From a virus, in the IMG/VR virus record IMGVR_UViG_3300046323_000202, positions 1-52,826 of that record: DNA of 52,826 nucleotides. The stretch is one strand, 5' to 3'. The notes beneath the pieces were generated by a model. That model saw only the letters and a list, made by a program, of their open reading frames with translations. It ran no database searches and was not told where the DNA came from. Numbering within the stretch: position 1 is the stretch's first letter; each line of letters opens with the position of its first letter. A program made the translations under genes and the position numbers. Of the stretch, positions 31,786 to 40,467 are shown piece by piece.

Positions 31786-32817
31786 TTATTTCACATGAGT
31801 GTAAGTCAAACCGTCCCGAATACGTGCAATAGTCCTTGGACTAACTAAGTAATACTCAGCGATTTTAGCTAGACTTCGTTGACCAATCAGACCACGAATT
31901 TCACGCACCTCGTACTCTTCCAATATACCAACGAAGTTATTTGGTTTGTCTTGAACGTATTGTACCGTGTTTTCTTCGATTCCATTCAACTCTTCTACTT
32001 TAACAAAATCAGCAGCAACTTCCGCTTCATTGTACCAAAAATCCAACGTAAAGCCTTCGTCTAGTTTATTGTGCGGAAGTTTGTATCCGTTTAACTCAGA
32101 CTCACCCACGACTTCATATCTGCAAGTACGTCCTTTGCTGTTATTATAATCCGCTGGAATAGCCACAACATCCTTCGGATTGATCTTCACGATCACGATA
32201 CGTTCACCACTGAAGCTCTTCAAGTAATCAAACGAACAAAAGTGCAAACCAGCAGAGCAAGTACGGTTCTTATCGTCATCTACAGCATTACGATCCATCT
32301 CAAGTACATTACCCACTGAATTATCCATTGTACCCGAATGACAATCCAGATAATCCTCACGTACTCGCTTGTAAGCCAAGAAATGACCATCTGGTGTAAT
32401 AGGTAAAGTACAAGCCTCCAAGAACCCAAACAACTCATCTACGGCTCGTTTGGATGGGTTCTGCATGAGGTTCTCAATGAACTTAACCATTGGTTGAACA
32501 TCCAGTCCTAGACGAATAACCTCAAATACACGAGAAGCAATCAATCCAGTTACTTCACGATCTTTGTAGAAGATAGATGCACCCTTAATACGAACGTCAG
32601 TGCTGGCATTACTCAGGCTACTCACGATAGTCTCCTTGATCTTAACAGCAGAGCGAACTGCGTTGATATCCTTAGAGCGAACTGCTTGGAGTACTAGCTC
32701 GTATGTCTTGGCTTGTTTATTAATGGTGTATGAAGCTCCATCTACAAAGACTGTGAGACTATCAGAGCCAAGGATGAAATTCAGGGTGTTGTTCAGTGAG
32801 GTATTCAGTGCTGTCAT
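31786..32817 (-). CDS. rIIB: rIIB-like protein with C-terminal helix-turn-helix
   Basis: 343 residues. Strong likeness to T4 rIIB in the central and C-terminal body: ITPDGHFLAYKRVREDYLDC, then NSVGNVLEMDR, CSAGLHFCS, and IVKINPKDVVAIPADYN with TCRYEVV. T4 rIIB has its helix-turn-helix at the N-terminus; here that part is missing and a helix-turn-helix (RSLAKIAEYYLVSPRTIARI) ends the protein near residues 310-335. It works with rIIA. The order rIIA-rIIB is as in T4. Confidence 0.88.
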   Translation of the reverse strand: MTALNTSLNNTLNFILGSDSLTVFVDGASYTINKQAKTYELVLQAVRSKDINAVRSAVKIKETIVSSLSNASTDVRIKGASIFYKDREVTGLIASRVFEVIRLGLDVQPMVKFIENLMQNPSKRAVDELFGFLEACTLPITPDGHFLAYKRVREDYLDCHSGTMDNSVGNVLEMDRNAVDDDKNRTCSAGLHFCSFDYLKSFSGERIVIVKINPKDVVAIPADYNNSKGRTCRYEVVGESELNGYKLPHNKLDEGFTLDFWYNEAEVAADFVKVEELNGIEENTVQYVQDKPNNFVGILEEYEVREIRGLIGQRSLAKIAEYYLVSPRTIARIRDGLTYTHVK

Positions 32818-32902
32818 ATGTTTCCTTTAAGGTAAAGAGGGTTACTACTGGAGAGCCCTGATTGTACATCGAATTGGGCTCTTTTGAAAATCTTAGAGAG
32901 AC

Positions 32903-34996
32903 TTAGAGAACTTTCTGCATTTGCTTCAAGTACTCGCACAGATGCACGTCAGAAATATTCCGGTGCATTTCCCAAGCTGATACCTTCAGAAGAGGGTACT
33001 TATCTAGAATGTTAGCATAGAATGTTTTCATCTTGTACTTACGTTCAGTGGGCACAGAATGAACCAAAGAATTGTACTTCATGAAGTTGACCTTAGCATT
33101 GAACTCAGGTGTAATCTTGCTATCACTATAGACTGAGCTTTTCTTTACTTTGTTAGCAAACGCAATCAAACGAGCCAATTCATTATCTGGTGCTTTGCTT
33201 GTAATCATCTTCGCTTTACTATTCCAATCGTGAACTTGAGATTTAACAGCAGTATAAAAAAGGTTCTTCTTATAGATAAAGAAATCCTCGTCTGACTGAT
33301 GCTCTTCGGTCTTCTGATTGATGTATTGCTCCAATGAAATACACTCACTATTCAAGTGCTTAACTGATGCTTCACGCAGAGCAATCAAGTCCAATACATC
33401 GTCGAATTTCTTCAGTTCTTCGTATTGGCTAACACGAGCAACATCCTGAAAATTCACTAGGTTAGCATCCTTCACTATAACATAAACCATAGGCTCAGTA
33501 ACATCCTTCAGTGACTCGTAGGACTTATCCCAATCTCGGATATTGTTACCTTCATTGTATTCGTAGTAACTAACCACTGAACTCTTAGAACGCACTCCAG
33601 AGGCTACGGACGGTAAAACAATACTGCTCATCAAGATAACGTTATCGAAGCCTCCTAGGGCTGTTTTAACGACCTGTACATCGTATTGCTTATCGAACAT
33701 TTCGATCTCGTACACCTGCTGTAGTTTTGGGTTCGTTTTAAGCACATGCTTAATCTTCGTAGCTGATAGGTGTGTTTTATCCCGTAATACTACCAGCAAT
33801 TGATCCGAAGGCATAGGCCGAATTCTACCAGCACTGCGCTTTTTATTCTTCATTGAACGATCAATAAAGTAGACCATTCCTTGCAATAAAACACCACCGG
33901 CGGGGCGCTTCATGATTGCCTCAAGATTGAAGTACCAATCAGAGCCGAACTTTGTAGCTGTGGTGAACACTGTATCTTTTGCCAAGCGACTGAGTACTTG
34001 GCTTGAATTCAAGTACTCTGTGCGTTCCCATTCCGTTACTTTGCTCTTTAACTGAGCATTAATATACTCTTGAACTTGCGCTCGTACCAGCGTCATCTTG
34101 GCGTTGATATTAGCCAACGTAGTAGCGTTGTATTCTACGCCCTCACGAGAAGCAGTTACACCAATCTGACCAATCTCAAAATTCAACTCAATGTAAAGCC
34201 CCAGGTTACTCTCAAAGAACTTATAGTGTTCTGGCATTGCCTCTTTAAGATTATCAATAGCCAAAGGATAACCTACATTGCCTTGGATAATGTACGGAGC
34301 TTTCTTGTAGTAAGAATTACCAGTATCAATAATCCGAGCATCCACTGTCTCGAGAATGACAACACCACCTTGTTCTTGGTAAGTACAAGTTCCATTTTCA
34401 ATCCGGGGTTTGACCTTGAAGAATTTCAACTGTTCTTGAACTTCATTCTTGAACTTCACGTAGTCTTGACTCTTGACTGAGAGTTTAATCTCTACACCTG
34501 ATGGTTCTGTTGATTCGCTGCTGTACATTTCAATGATGTTCGGCACACCTGACTCAGTGATAAATGCAGAGTAGATCGTGCAGATACCATCTTGGTAAGA
34601 AGTTACCGTGAACTGGTCGGTGTAGCTGAAAGGTGTCTTTGCTCCGAGTCCTAGCATACCTGTACACTCATTAGATTGGTCTTTTGTACTTGCAAAGTAC
34701 ACGGTAAAGACATTCTTGATATCGCTTGCGCTCAGTCCTTTACCGAAGTCACGAACAGAAAACCAAGGAGAGAAATTATCAGGAAGATGAATGACGAACT
34801 CTTGATCGGCTTTATCAGCTTGAACGTGTGCATCATTTGCATTACAGGAGATTTCACGAACAATCGCTCCAATTTTATTTTCATAGAGCGTGTCGGAAAG
34901 TACACGGAAAGCCTTGGAATTGAACGCTATAGTGAACGCACCTGTATTGTTACCACCTTGGACTTCGACTGGAGAGGACTGATTAGTGAGCTTCAA
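32903..34996 (-). CDS. rIIA: rIIA-like protein (GHKL ATPase)
   Basis: 697 residues, close to T4 rIIA in length. The Bergerat ATP-binding fold is plain: EISCNANDAH (Glu48, Asn52, Asp55), VRDFGKG (Asp83, Gly85, Gly87), and the TGMLGLGAKTPFS lid (near 112-124). T4 rIIA/rIIB are needed on hosts carrying certain exclusion systems, such as RexAB. The start is a TTG with AAGGA five bases upstream (minus strand), so expression may be limited at initiation. rIIB follows after 85 bases. Confidence 0.88.
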   Translation of the reverse strand: MKLTNQSSPVEVQGGNNTGAFTIAFNSKAFRVLSDTLYENKIGAIVREISCNANDAHVQADKADQEFVIHLPDNFSPWFSVRDFGKGLSASDIKNVFTVYFASTKDQSNECTGMLGLGAKTPFSYTDQFTVTSYQDGICTIYSAFITESGVPNIIEMYSSESTEPSGVEIKLSVKSQDYVKFKNEVQEQLKFFKVKPRIENGTCTYQEQGGVVILETVDARIIDTGNSYYKKAPYIIQGNVGYPLAIDNLKEAMPEHYKFFESNLGLYIELNFEIGQIGVTASREGVEYNATTLANINAKMTLVRAQVQEYINAQLKSKVTEWERTEYLNSSQVLSRLAKDTVFTTATKFGSDWYFNLEAIMKRPAGGVLLQGMVYFIDRSMKNKKRSAGRIRPMPSDQLLVVLRDKTHLSATKIKHVLKTNPKLQQVYEIEMFDKQYDVQVVKTALGGFDNVILMSSIVLPSVASGVRSKSSVVSYYEYNEGNNIRDWDKSYESLKDVTEPMVYVIVKDANLVNFQDVARVSQYEELKKFDDVLDLIALREASVKHLNSECISLEQYINQKTEEHQSDEDFFIYKKNLFYTAVKSQVHDWNSKAKMITSKAPDNELARLIAFANKVKKSSVYSDSKITPEFNAKVNFMKYNSLVHSVPTERKYKMKTFYANILDKYPLLKVSAWEMHRNISDVHLCEYLKQMQKVL

Positions 34997-35111
34997 GATA
35001 TTCCTTTGTATTTAATTCGATGTAGTGATTGTAGTGCACTTTAGCTGCCTTCTTGCATAATCGCTTTGATTAAATACCATTTAACTTTAGTCTGATTTCA
35101 GCATTCCCTTG

Positions 35112-35453
35112 TTAAACCCGAGAATCTGGATCACCTAGTAATTCAGGCGTAATCTCAGGTATTTCATTGAAGTCCCAACATTCAGAACCATTGTATTCAA
35201 ATCGACTACTCCACGTTACACCGTCATTGTACCAGATAGTGCCATAGAGATTCTGACCGCCGTAACCATCATTGTACTCTAGATTGATCTCCTTCAAGAA
35301 CTCTTCTAGGTCTTCTGGAGTGTATCCAACGGGTAGAATGGCCTCTACTTTGTTCTTTGCATTGTAGAGTTTGATCTGAGCGCAACGGACGGTTCTACCA
35401 CCTACGCAGCGTTCAGAGATGTGGTCTAGAAATTCTTGTTTAGCGTTGGTCAT
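35112..35453 (-). CDS. Hypothetical protein
   Basis: 113 residues from the ATG at 35453 (AAAGGAAACC upstream); a longer frame to 35492 would overlap the HNH gene. Contains GGRTVRCAQIKLYN and an acidic, aromatic C-terminal part. Not recognised. Confidence 0.55.
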   Translation of the reverse strand: MTNAKQEFLDHISERCVGGRTVRCAQIKLYNAKNKVEAILPVGYTPEDLEEFLKEINLEYNDGYGGQNLYGTIWYNDGVTWSSRFEYNGSECWDFNEIPEITPELLGDPDSRV

Positions 35454-35466
35454 GGTTTCCTTTCGT

Positions 35467-36015
35467 TTAACTTGTAGTGATTGTAGCATCAATCATATCT
35501 GTAATGTCTTTTCTACTCCTCTTATTCATAATGCTACTGATCGTTGTCCTTGGCTTACACATACTCCTAGCTACCTCAGCAACGCCTTCACCGGACTTGA
35601 CACGAGTGTAGCAGTCAATGACTTGTTCTTTAGTAAGAATCACAATTGAAGCATCAGTTGACCGCTTAATCATCCGTCCTTCCTCGTGCGCGTGTTTGAT
35701 GTTATCTGAACCTGAAATCCACTCAAGGTTGTCAACGTGGTTGTTGGACTTGTTGCAGTCTTTATGGTTCACTTGAGGGAGATTATCTGGATTGTCCAAG
35801 AAATGTTTAGCGACTAAACGGTGAATGTAATCGCGTTTGCTTTTAGTTTTACCAGAGTCAGACCTATAAGTTGCAACTTGCACTGAGAAATAACCCGCGC
35901 CATTGTCAGTTAGCTTTCGATGCTCTCCTTTTGTGTTAGTGATAAATCCTGTGTTAGATACTCGTGATGTAATAACCCCATTGAAGTAGACATCTTTCCA
36001 AATTTCTGTTGTCAT
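35467..36015 (-). CDS. Free-standing HNH endonuclease beside the polymerase intron
   Basis: 182 residues with an N-terminal NUMOD4-like segment (WKDVYFNGVITSRVSNTGFI), the HNH core IHRLVAKHFL then QVNHKDCNKSNNHVDNLEW, and a C-terminal DNA-binding helix region (TKEQVIDCYTRVKSGEG, then VARSMCKPRTTIS). It starts 17 bases after polymerase exon 2, outside the intron. The gene is not inside the intron, so it may move the adjacent ORF-less intron in trans (collaborative homing). Start follows AAAGGGC. Confidence 0.82.
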   Translation of the reverse strand: MTTEIWKDVYFNGVITSRVSNTGFITNTKGEHRKLTDNGAGYFSVQVATYRSDSGKTKSKRDYIHRLVAKHFLDNPDNLPQVNHKDCNKSNNHVDNLEWISGSDNIKHAHEEGRMIKRSTDASIVILTKEQVIDCYTRVKSGEGVAEVARSMCKPRTTISSIMNKRSRKDITDMIDATITTS

Positions 36016-36032
36016 ATAAGCCCTTTAAATAA

Positions 36033-36191
36033 TTAGTGAACATCACGCCAGCTACCTTCGTAGCTTATCTTACCTTCTCCGTTAAGTGGCAATGCTAGCT
36101 TGAGTAATTCGCCAGCTTTAACAATAGCCTTAACACTCATTTTTTGGATAGCTTCCTGTGCACCATCTTCGACTTCAAAGCTGTATTCGTC
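36033..36191 (-). CDS. DNA polymerase, exon 2 (motif C and C-terminus)
   Basis: 52 codons read DEYSFEVEDG, then AQEAIQKMSVKAIVKAGELL, and end SWRDVH before TAA. DE at the start completes polymerase motif C: exon 1 ends MVH, and joined they give MVHDE. The end resembles the T7 polymerase C-terminus (WAICH). Total spliced length is 707 residues, against 704 in T7. The segment has no start codon and no meaning without splicing. Confidence 0.85.
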   Translation of the reverse strand, partial: DEYSFEVEDGAQEAIQKMSVKAIVKAGELLKLALPLNGEGKISYEGSWRDVH

Positions 36192-36421
36192 CTTACTGTT
36201 GTGTACTTCGTTAGAGTACGCCCAGATTGCTCCGGGTGTCGGGCTAGCTCACCTTCCACCAGGGAAGTCTTCCATTTCGGATTCACTTGAACCCTACTCC
36301 CTTTCGGGATAGCCTCCACACGTTCCCTGCTAAGGGCTTCGCTCGGTATTGCCCACGAGGGGTTTCACCGAATTAGAAAGATTATTCGACTGATATTACT
36401 ACCAGAAGGCACCACAAATTA
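36192..36421 (-). ncRNA. Group I intron (T4 td-like, subgroup IA2), 230 bases, ORF-less
   Basis: The first splice site follows a U (CAT of exon 1) and the last intron base is G, as group I introns need. Core blocks resemble the T4 td intron: CTATCCC, GGGAGTAGGG, TTCAAGTGAATCCGAAA, with AATCTTTCTAA near the 5' end. The exon end GCAU can pair with GUGC at intron positions 10-13 to form P1 with a U-G at the splice site. The stop TAA at 36419-36421 is the first intron triplet. No ORF lies inside; the HNH gene is next door. Confidence 0.8.
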
Positions 36422-38386
36422 ATGCACCATTGAAATACGCTTAACTACTTTACCTTCTAGCAAATAGTAAGGTCTGCCTAACTCATCCAAATACATATCC
36501 CCAAGCCAAGTATCCATCAGACAAGCTGCATAGGACATTGCAATAGCACCACAACCTTGCCCTAGACACGATAGTAGCACGTTCTTACCACGAACAGAAA
36601 CAATACGTCCATCAATAGCTGGAATGTACTTTTTCTTACCAGTTGTCTCAAAGTACCCCTCGACTTGTTTCTTGAGTAACCCCAGACCTTTATTACTTTC
36701 CCAGTAGTTATCAAACGCTGCTTTGCCTGCACTCTGAGATAAACCAAGACTACTTGCTAGCTTAGGCGCTCCACCACCGAATGCCAGAAGGTATGCTCCA
36801 GTTTTAGCCTTGTTCCTCCATGACTTGAACTCAGGATTCTCTTTGTTAGTCTGGTCATTAATATCGAACTTCTCGTGCAATGCAGGAAAGAAAGCAAATG
36901 CGTTAAAACTATGAGGATCGCCCTCAGTCTGCATCCTAGCAAAAGCGCCATCATCGTACTTGTATGTGTAGCTACTGAGTGTTCTATTTTCAAGAGCGGC
37001 AGCATCAGTTCCACAGTACCAATAACCATTGTCAACATAGAACAAATCCCGCATTTCATTTCCAAGTAGAACCTTTGGGTCAGCCTTGGGACAATTCACT
37101 ACTGTCTTGTGCTTAACCCTTGACGTTGGTGCATAGCCAGAAATCTCAGCAGACAATCTCCCATCGAATTCAATACGCCAATTAGATAACCAACCATTGA
37201 CTACCCCTAATCTGTTTCTTAATGAAAGAAACTTAACTACCTTACGAGGAATCTCCCCATTTAGTTTCTCAAGATTAGGACAAAGCTGGCCTTGATTTTG
37301 AATCTTTGGTGTTGTCTTAATGAACTTATTCTTTTCGTCACGTATTGGCTTACCGTCTGGACCTTTCTTTACATTCCAGAAATCCTCATGAGGCTCCCAC
37401 CCGGAATCAATAAAGTACTGTTTTAACTCAGCGTTATCATCAATTTCCATTGGGAGTTCAATCGGTAGTACAGCATTCGCTTCGAGCTTTACCTTTAATC
37501 CATAGGCTTCAATCCAGCCATTACTCAATGTAGCACTGTGCTTCTCTAACCATTTAACCATCAACGCAGACATCTCACCGTTCTTTGTGAAGGGCTTACT
37601 TGGCTGCTTATAGAATGCTTGCTCTGCGGTCTTTAAAGCCCTAGGTGGTAGCTTAGGGTCAACCTCTAGCTTAATTACCTGCATAGCCTCTTCTACGTGC
37701 TTTACAAGGGCTTGTGCTTTGTCTACATTGAACCTAACACCAGTGTAAGCTTGCGCTGAGTACAGAAAGTAATCCTTCTGCATTTGACGAAAGCTAGGAT
37801 GCACCCAGTTCTCGCCATATAGAACTTGCGCTTGACCCCAAAGATTATTGAATACTTTAATCGTAGCATCCACGTCACGGTTACAGTAAGGCTCCATTAA
37901 CTCGTGATAAAAACTGAACTCGGTTCCCTTGGGTGAATCACGTTCTAACGCTCCAGCATCAATTAGACTTTTCCTATAGTCAATCTTACCTTCTTCATCC
38001 TCTGAACCAGAGAGGTACTCAAGGGAATGCTTAATTGAATTAGGATTCAAGTACATACTCAGAACGTAAGTATCCACGAATTGTACGTGCTTATCCTCAA
38101 TCCAATCCTTGCCGCCTTTACCTACCCTTGGCTGAATTCCAAGGAGCTTCCAGAGTACCCATAAATCGTACCCAAGACCATTATGCTGTACTACATAAGC
38201 ACCATCGTCGAATGAGTTCACCCACTGCATGATCTTTTCATAGTTCACTTCAGTACTATCACGAAATGGATGAATGCTTATTTCTCGTGCTCCGCCCAAT
38301 GACTTGAACTTGATGTACCAAATCTTCTTTGATTGTAAGTACAAATTATCAGCTTCAATGTCAAAGCACCAACCGTTTATGCTCAT
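36422..38386 (-). CDS. DNA polymerase, exon 1 (T7-like family A, with 3'-5' exonuclease)
   Basis: 655 residues. The N-terminal proofreading domain has CFDIEAD (Asp9, Glu11), HNGLGYD (Asn69, Asp74) and the YCNRDVD motif. The polymerase domain has motif A YCGTDAAAL (Asp461) and motif B RNKAKTGAY (Arg524, Lys528, Tyr532). It stops just after MVH because an intron interrupts motif C. Catalytic Asp656 and Glu657 are supplied by exon 2. This is the replicative enzyme, paired with a T7-like primase-helicase upstream. Without splicing the protein would be inactive. Confidence 0.92.
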
Positions 38387-38411
38387 ATCAACCTTTCAGT
38401 GTTTAAAAATA

Positions 38412-38447
38412 AAAAGACAGTCTACCACAAGATGATAGCTGTCTTTT
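38412..38447 (-). terminator. Terminator after the primase-helicase gene
   Basis: A 9-base-pair stem AAAAGACAG / CTGTCTTTT with an 18-base loop, the second arm ending in TTTTTATTTT on the minus strand. It lies between the primase-helicase stop and the polymerase start. Confidence 0.8.
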
Positions 38448-38457
38448 GTTTACATGC

Positions 38458-40230
38458 TTAAAACGTATCCATCCCATTCTCTTTCTTCCATTCTTCTAAA
38501 TCATACATTTGATGTGTATCGGAACAATAGTACAAATCCCCTGCCGCCCCAGTAATACTTCCTCTACGATTCTTACTAAGAACTACGTGAGTTGTATTTC
38601 TGACAATAGGATCAGTATTGTACTTGTCCCTACTTAACATAGCTACCCATGATGCACTCTTCGTTAAGGCTCCAGAACCATAAATGGCTTCCTCTGGTAC
38701 AAAAGCTCCAGAACTAGCAGCACCTTTATTGTCAGAGGACTTTCTAATGTGAGCAAGTAGCAAGAAACTAACCGGATAAGTTTTCATCGTACTTTTCAAA
38801 AACTTCATAAAACCAGCAGCAGCTTCGTGTGGAAGTGATTCGAATAGGTCGGATACCGGATCAAGGATAATAATCTGACACCCACCGGAGATAATCATTT
38901 CGAGTATCTTATCTTCCATAACTTCAATGCTGAAATCACGTTCATCAAGCACCATAAACCTATCAGCACCAGTCTCTGTTTTAAACAACTCATCAGACTT
39001 AGCTTTAATATCAGGTGTCTTCAAGTAATTAATACGCTCTACTGGATCATTAATTGATGAAATTCGGTTGTGGATATGACGAGAAAGAAGAGCCTGTGCA
39101 TACTGTCCTGCATCCAATTCAAGACTAACAATACCTGTCTTGTACTGTGTATTAAATAGTAAGTGATAAATAATCTCGTTAGCTATTGTTGTCTTGGCAG
39201 CACCTGTTCCTGCTGCGATAACTCCACAAGTCTGCAACTCAAATGATCCAAGCATAGTCTCTAACTTGGACATAAAAGGTGGAAACGGAATACGTTCACG
39301 TCCAGCTTGCTCCAAAAGTTTTTCATACAATTCAGAACTACCTACTACACCTGCGGGTACGTATGCCTTAGCATTGTAGTAATCACTAATAAACAGTTTC
39401 TCAAGATCATCCTCTAACATTTTATTAGGGTCTTTACGACTCCACTTAGCAATGAATACTTTACCTTTTGGGAGCGCAGCGATAGCCTTTTCTGTCGCTT
39501 CAATACCAGCATCATCCTGATCGAATCCCAGTACAATACGATCAAACCCATCATAGAATGCATAATTCTTAGCTAATTGTTTGGCGCAACCAGTCTCACC
39601 AACTGTAGGAGAAACTACCGGAGTCTCGTAATCCCAGCCTTTACTTTTATAGTAGTTCTGAAGCATCTGATATGCGGCTAGTGCATCGTGCTCTCCACCT
39701 ACGATAAGAACGAACTTACCTCCAGTTTTGAACTTAAATTGGCCGAACATATCACAAGTATTTCCAGTACGTCCGATACTTCCACCAAAGATTTTCGGAT
39801 GTACCCTTGGCTTCCAACCTGAAAGTTCCCCATCTTCTGTACATGGATAATAAACAGCAGATACATCCCCGGACTCTTCATCGTACTCTGTACGTACACC
39901 GTAGGCTTTCAGAGTGGCATCTGAAATTCCACGGTAGTTATTCCCTTTCAGTGAAGTACGGGATTTCAGTTCTTCAGTTTGTTCTGGTGTAACTGCTGCT
40001 TTACTCTTTTGTTTATCTTCACTCATAGTATCCTTTGTTTTATCTTGTTTAATATTCCGTTTACCTTTAGTCTTCTCTGCGTTCTTACTCTCAATGTACT
40101 CTTTACTTGCTACAGTTTTACCGCAGCTAAAGCAATGAGAGTTCTCACTTCCGTCTTCATCTTGATAGACGGCTTTAGCGTCAGAGCTTCCACAGCTATC
40201 GCAGCCTTCGTGTCTCAATAAAACACTCAT
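38458..40230 (-). CDS. DNA primase-helicase (T7 gp4-like)
   Basis: 590 residues. An N-terminal zinc ribbon (Cys10, Cys13, Cys33, Cys36) recognises primer sites. The TOPRIM domain has GGEHDAL (near 179) and FDQDD (236-240). The helicase domain has Walker A GTGAAKTT (341-348), Walker B IIILDPVSD and a C-terminal DnaB-like core. As in T7, an internal in-frame ATG (Met69, at 40026-40024) follows AAAGGA and would give a helicase-only form lacking the zinc domain. The main start follows AAGGAGG. Confidence 0.92.
   Translation of the reverse strand: MSVLLRHEGCDSCGSSDAKAVYQDEDGSENSHCFSCGKTVASKEYIESKNAEKTKGKRNIKQDKTKDTMSEDKQKSKAAVTPEQTEELKSRTSLKGNNYRGISDATLKAYGVRTEYDEESGDVSAVYYPCTEDGELSGWKPRVHPKIFGGSIGRTGNTCDMFGQFKFKTGGKFVLIVGGEHDALAAYQMLQNYYKSKGWDYETPVVSPTVGETGCAKQLAKNYAFYDGFDRIVLGFDQDDAGIEATEKAIAALPKGKVFIAKWSRKDPNKMLEDDLEKLFISDYYNAKAYVPAGVVGSSELYEKLLEQAGRERIPFPPFMSKLETMLGSFELQTCGVIAAGTGAAKTTIANEIIYHLLFNTQYKTGIVSLELDAGQYAQALLSRHIHNRISSINDPVERINYLKTPDIKAKSDELFKTETGADRFMVLDERDFSIEVMEDKILEMIISGGCQIIILDPVSDLFESLPHEAAAGFMKFLKSTMKTYPVSFLLLAHIRKSSDNKGAASSGAFVPEEAIYGSGALTKSASWVAMLSRDKYNTDPIVRNTTHVVLSKNRRGSITGAAGDLYYCSDTHQMYDLEEWKKENGMDTF
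40024..40039 (-). promoter_or_regulatory. Internal ribosome site for a helicase-only product
   Basis: AAAGGA lies four bases before an in-frame ATG (codon 69 of the primase-helicase), after the zinc domain and its linker. T7 gene 4 makes a full 4A and short 4B protein from such an internal start at Met64. The short form would be 522 residues here. Confidence 0.55.
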
Positions 40231-40249
40231 TAATCCTCCTTAATCTTTA

Positions 40250-40438
40250 TCAGAAATAATTCTTTATTATTTCTTGGATATCTCTAGCATAAATCGCTGC
40301 TACAGCATCACTTACACCAGCACGACTGAACCTATTCAGTAAGAATTCTAGCATCTCCTTTGGTGTATCTGCGACAGGCTCATTACAACCACATTCACAA
40401 TCAGTAAATATTGCAATGTTACTTCCTAGTGTATTCAT
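40250..40438 (-). CDS. Small Cys-containing protein
   Basis: 62 residues. TDCECGCNEP gives three Cys near the N-terminus, followed by helices. No family recognised. Precedes the primase-helicase gene; start follows AAGGAG. Confidence 0.55.
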   Translation of the reverse strand: MNTLGSNIAIFTDCECGCNEPVADTPKEMLEFLLNRFSRAGVSDAVAAIYARDIQEIIKNYF

Positions 40439-40467
40439 AGAAACTCCTTAAATCGTAGCATTGTACA

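Noticed and set aside
32842-32885. Terminator between rIIA and rIIB
   Set aside because: A 7-base stem (AGAGCCC/GGGCTCT) is present, but no U-tract follows on the minus strand.
35021-35486. 14-base repeat TGTAGTGATTGTAG at 35021 and 35473 as a homing scar
   Set aside because: One copy is the coding end of the HNH gene and the other is leader DNA; with only two short copies it may be chance.
36137-36319. Minus-strand open frame across the intron and exon 2
   Set aside because: It joins intron and exon sequence in the wrong frame, has no ribosome site and no protein-like features.
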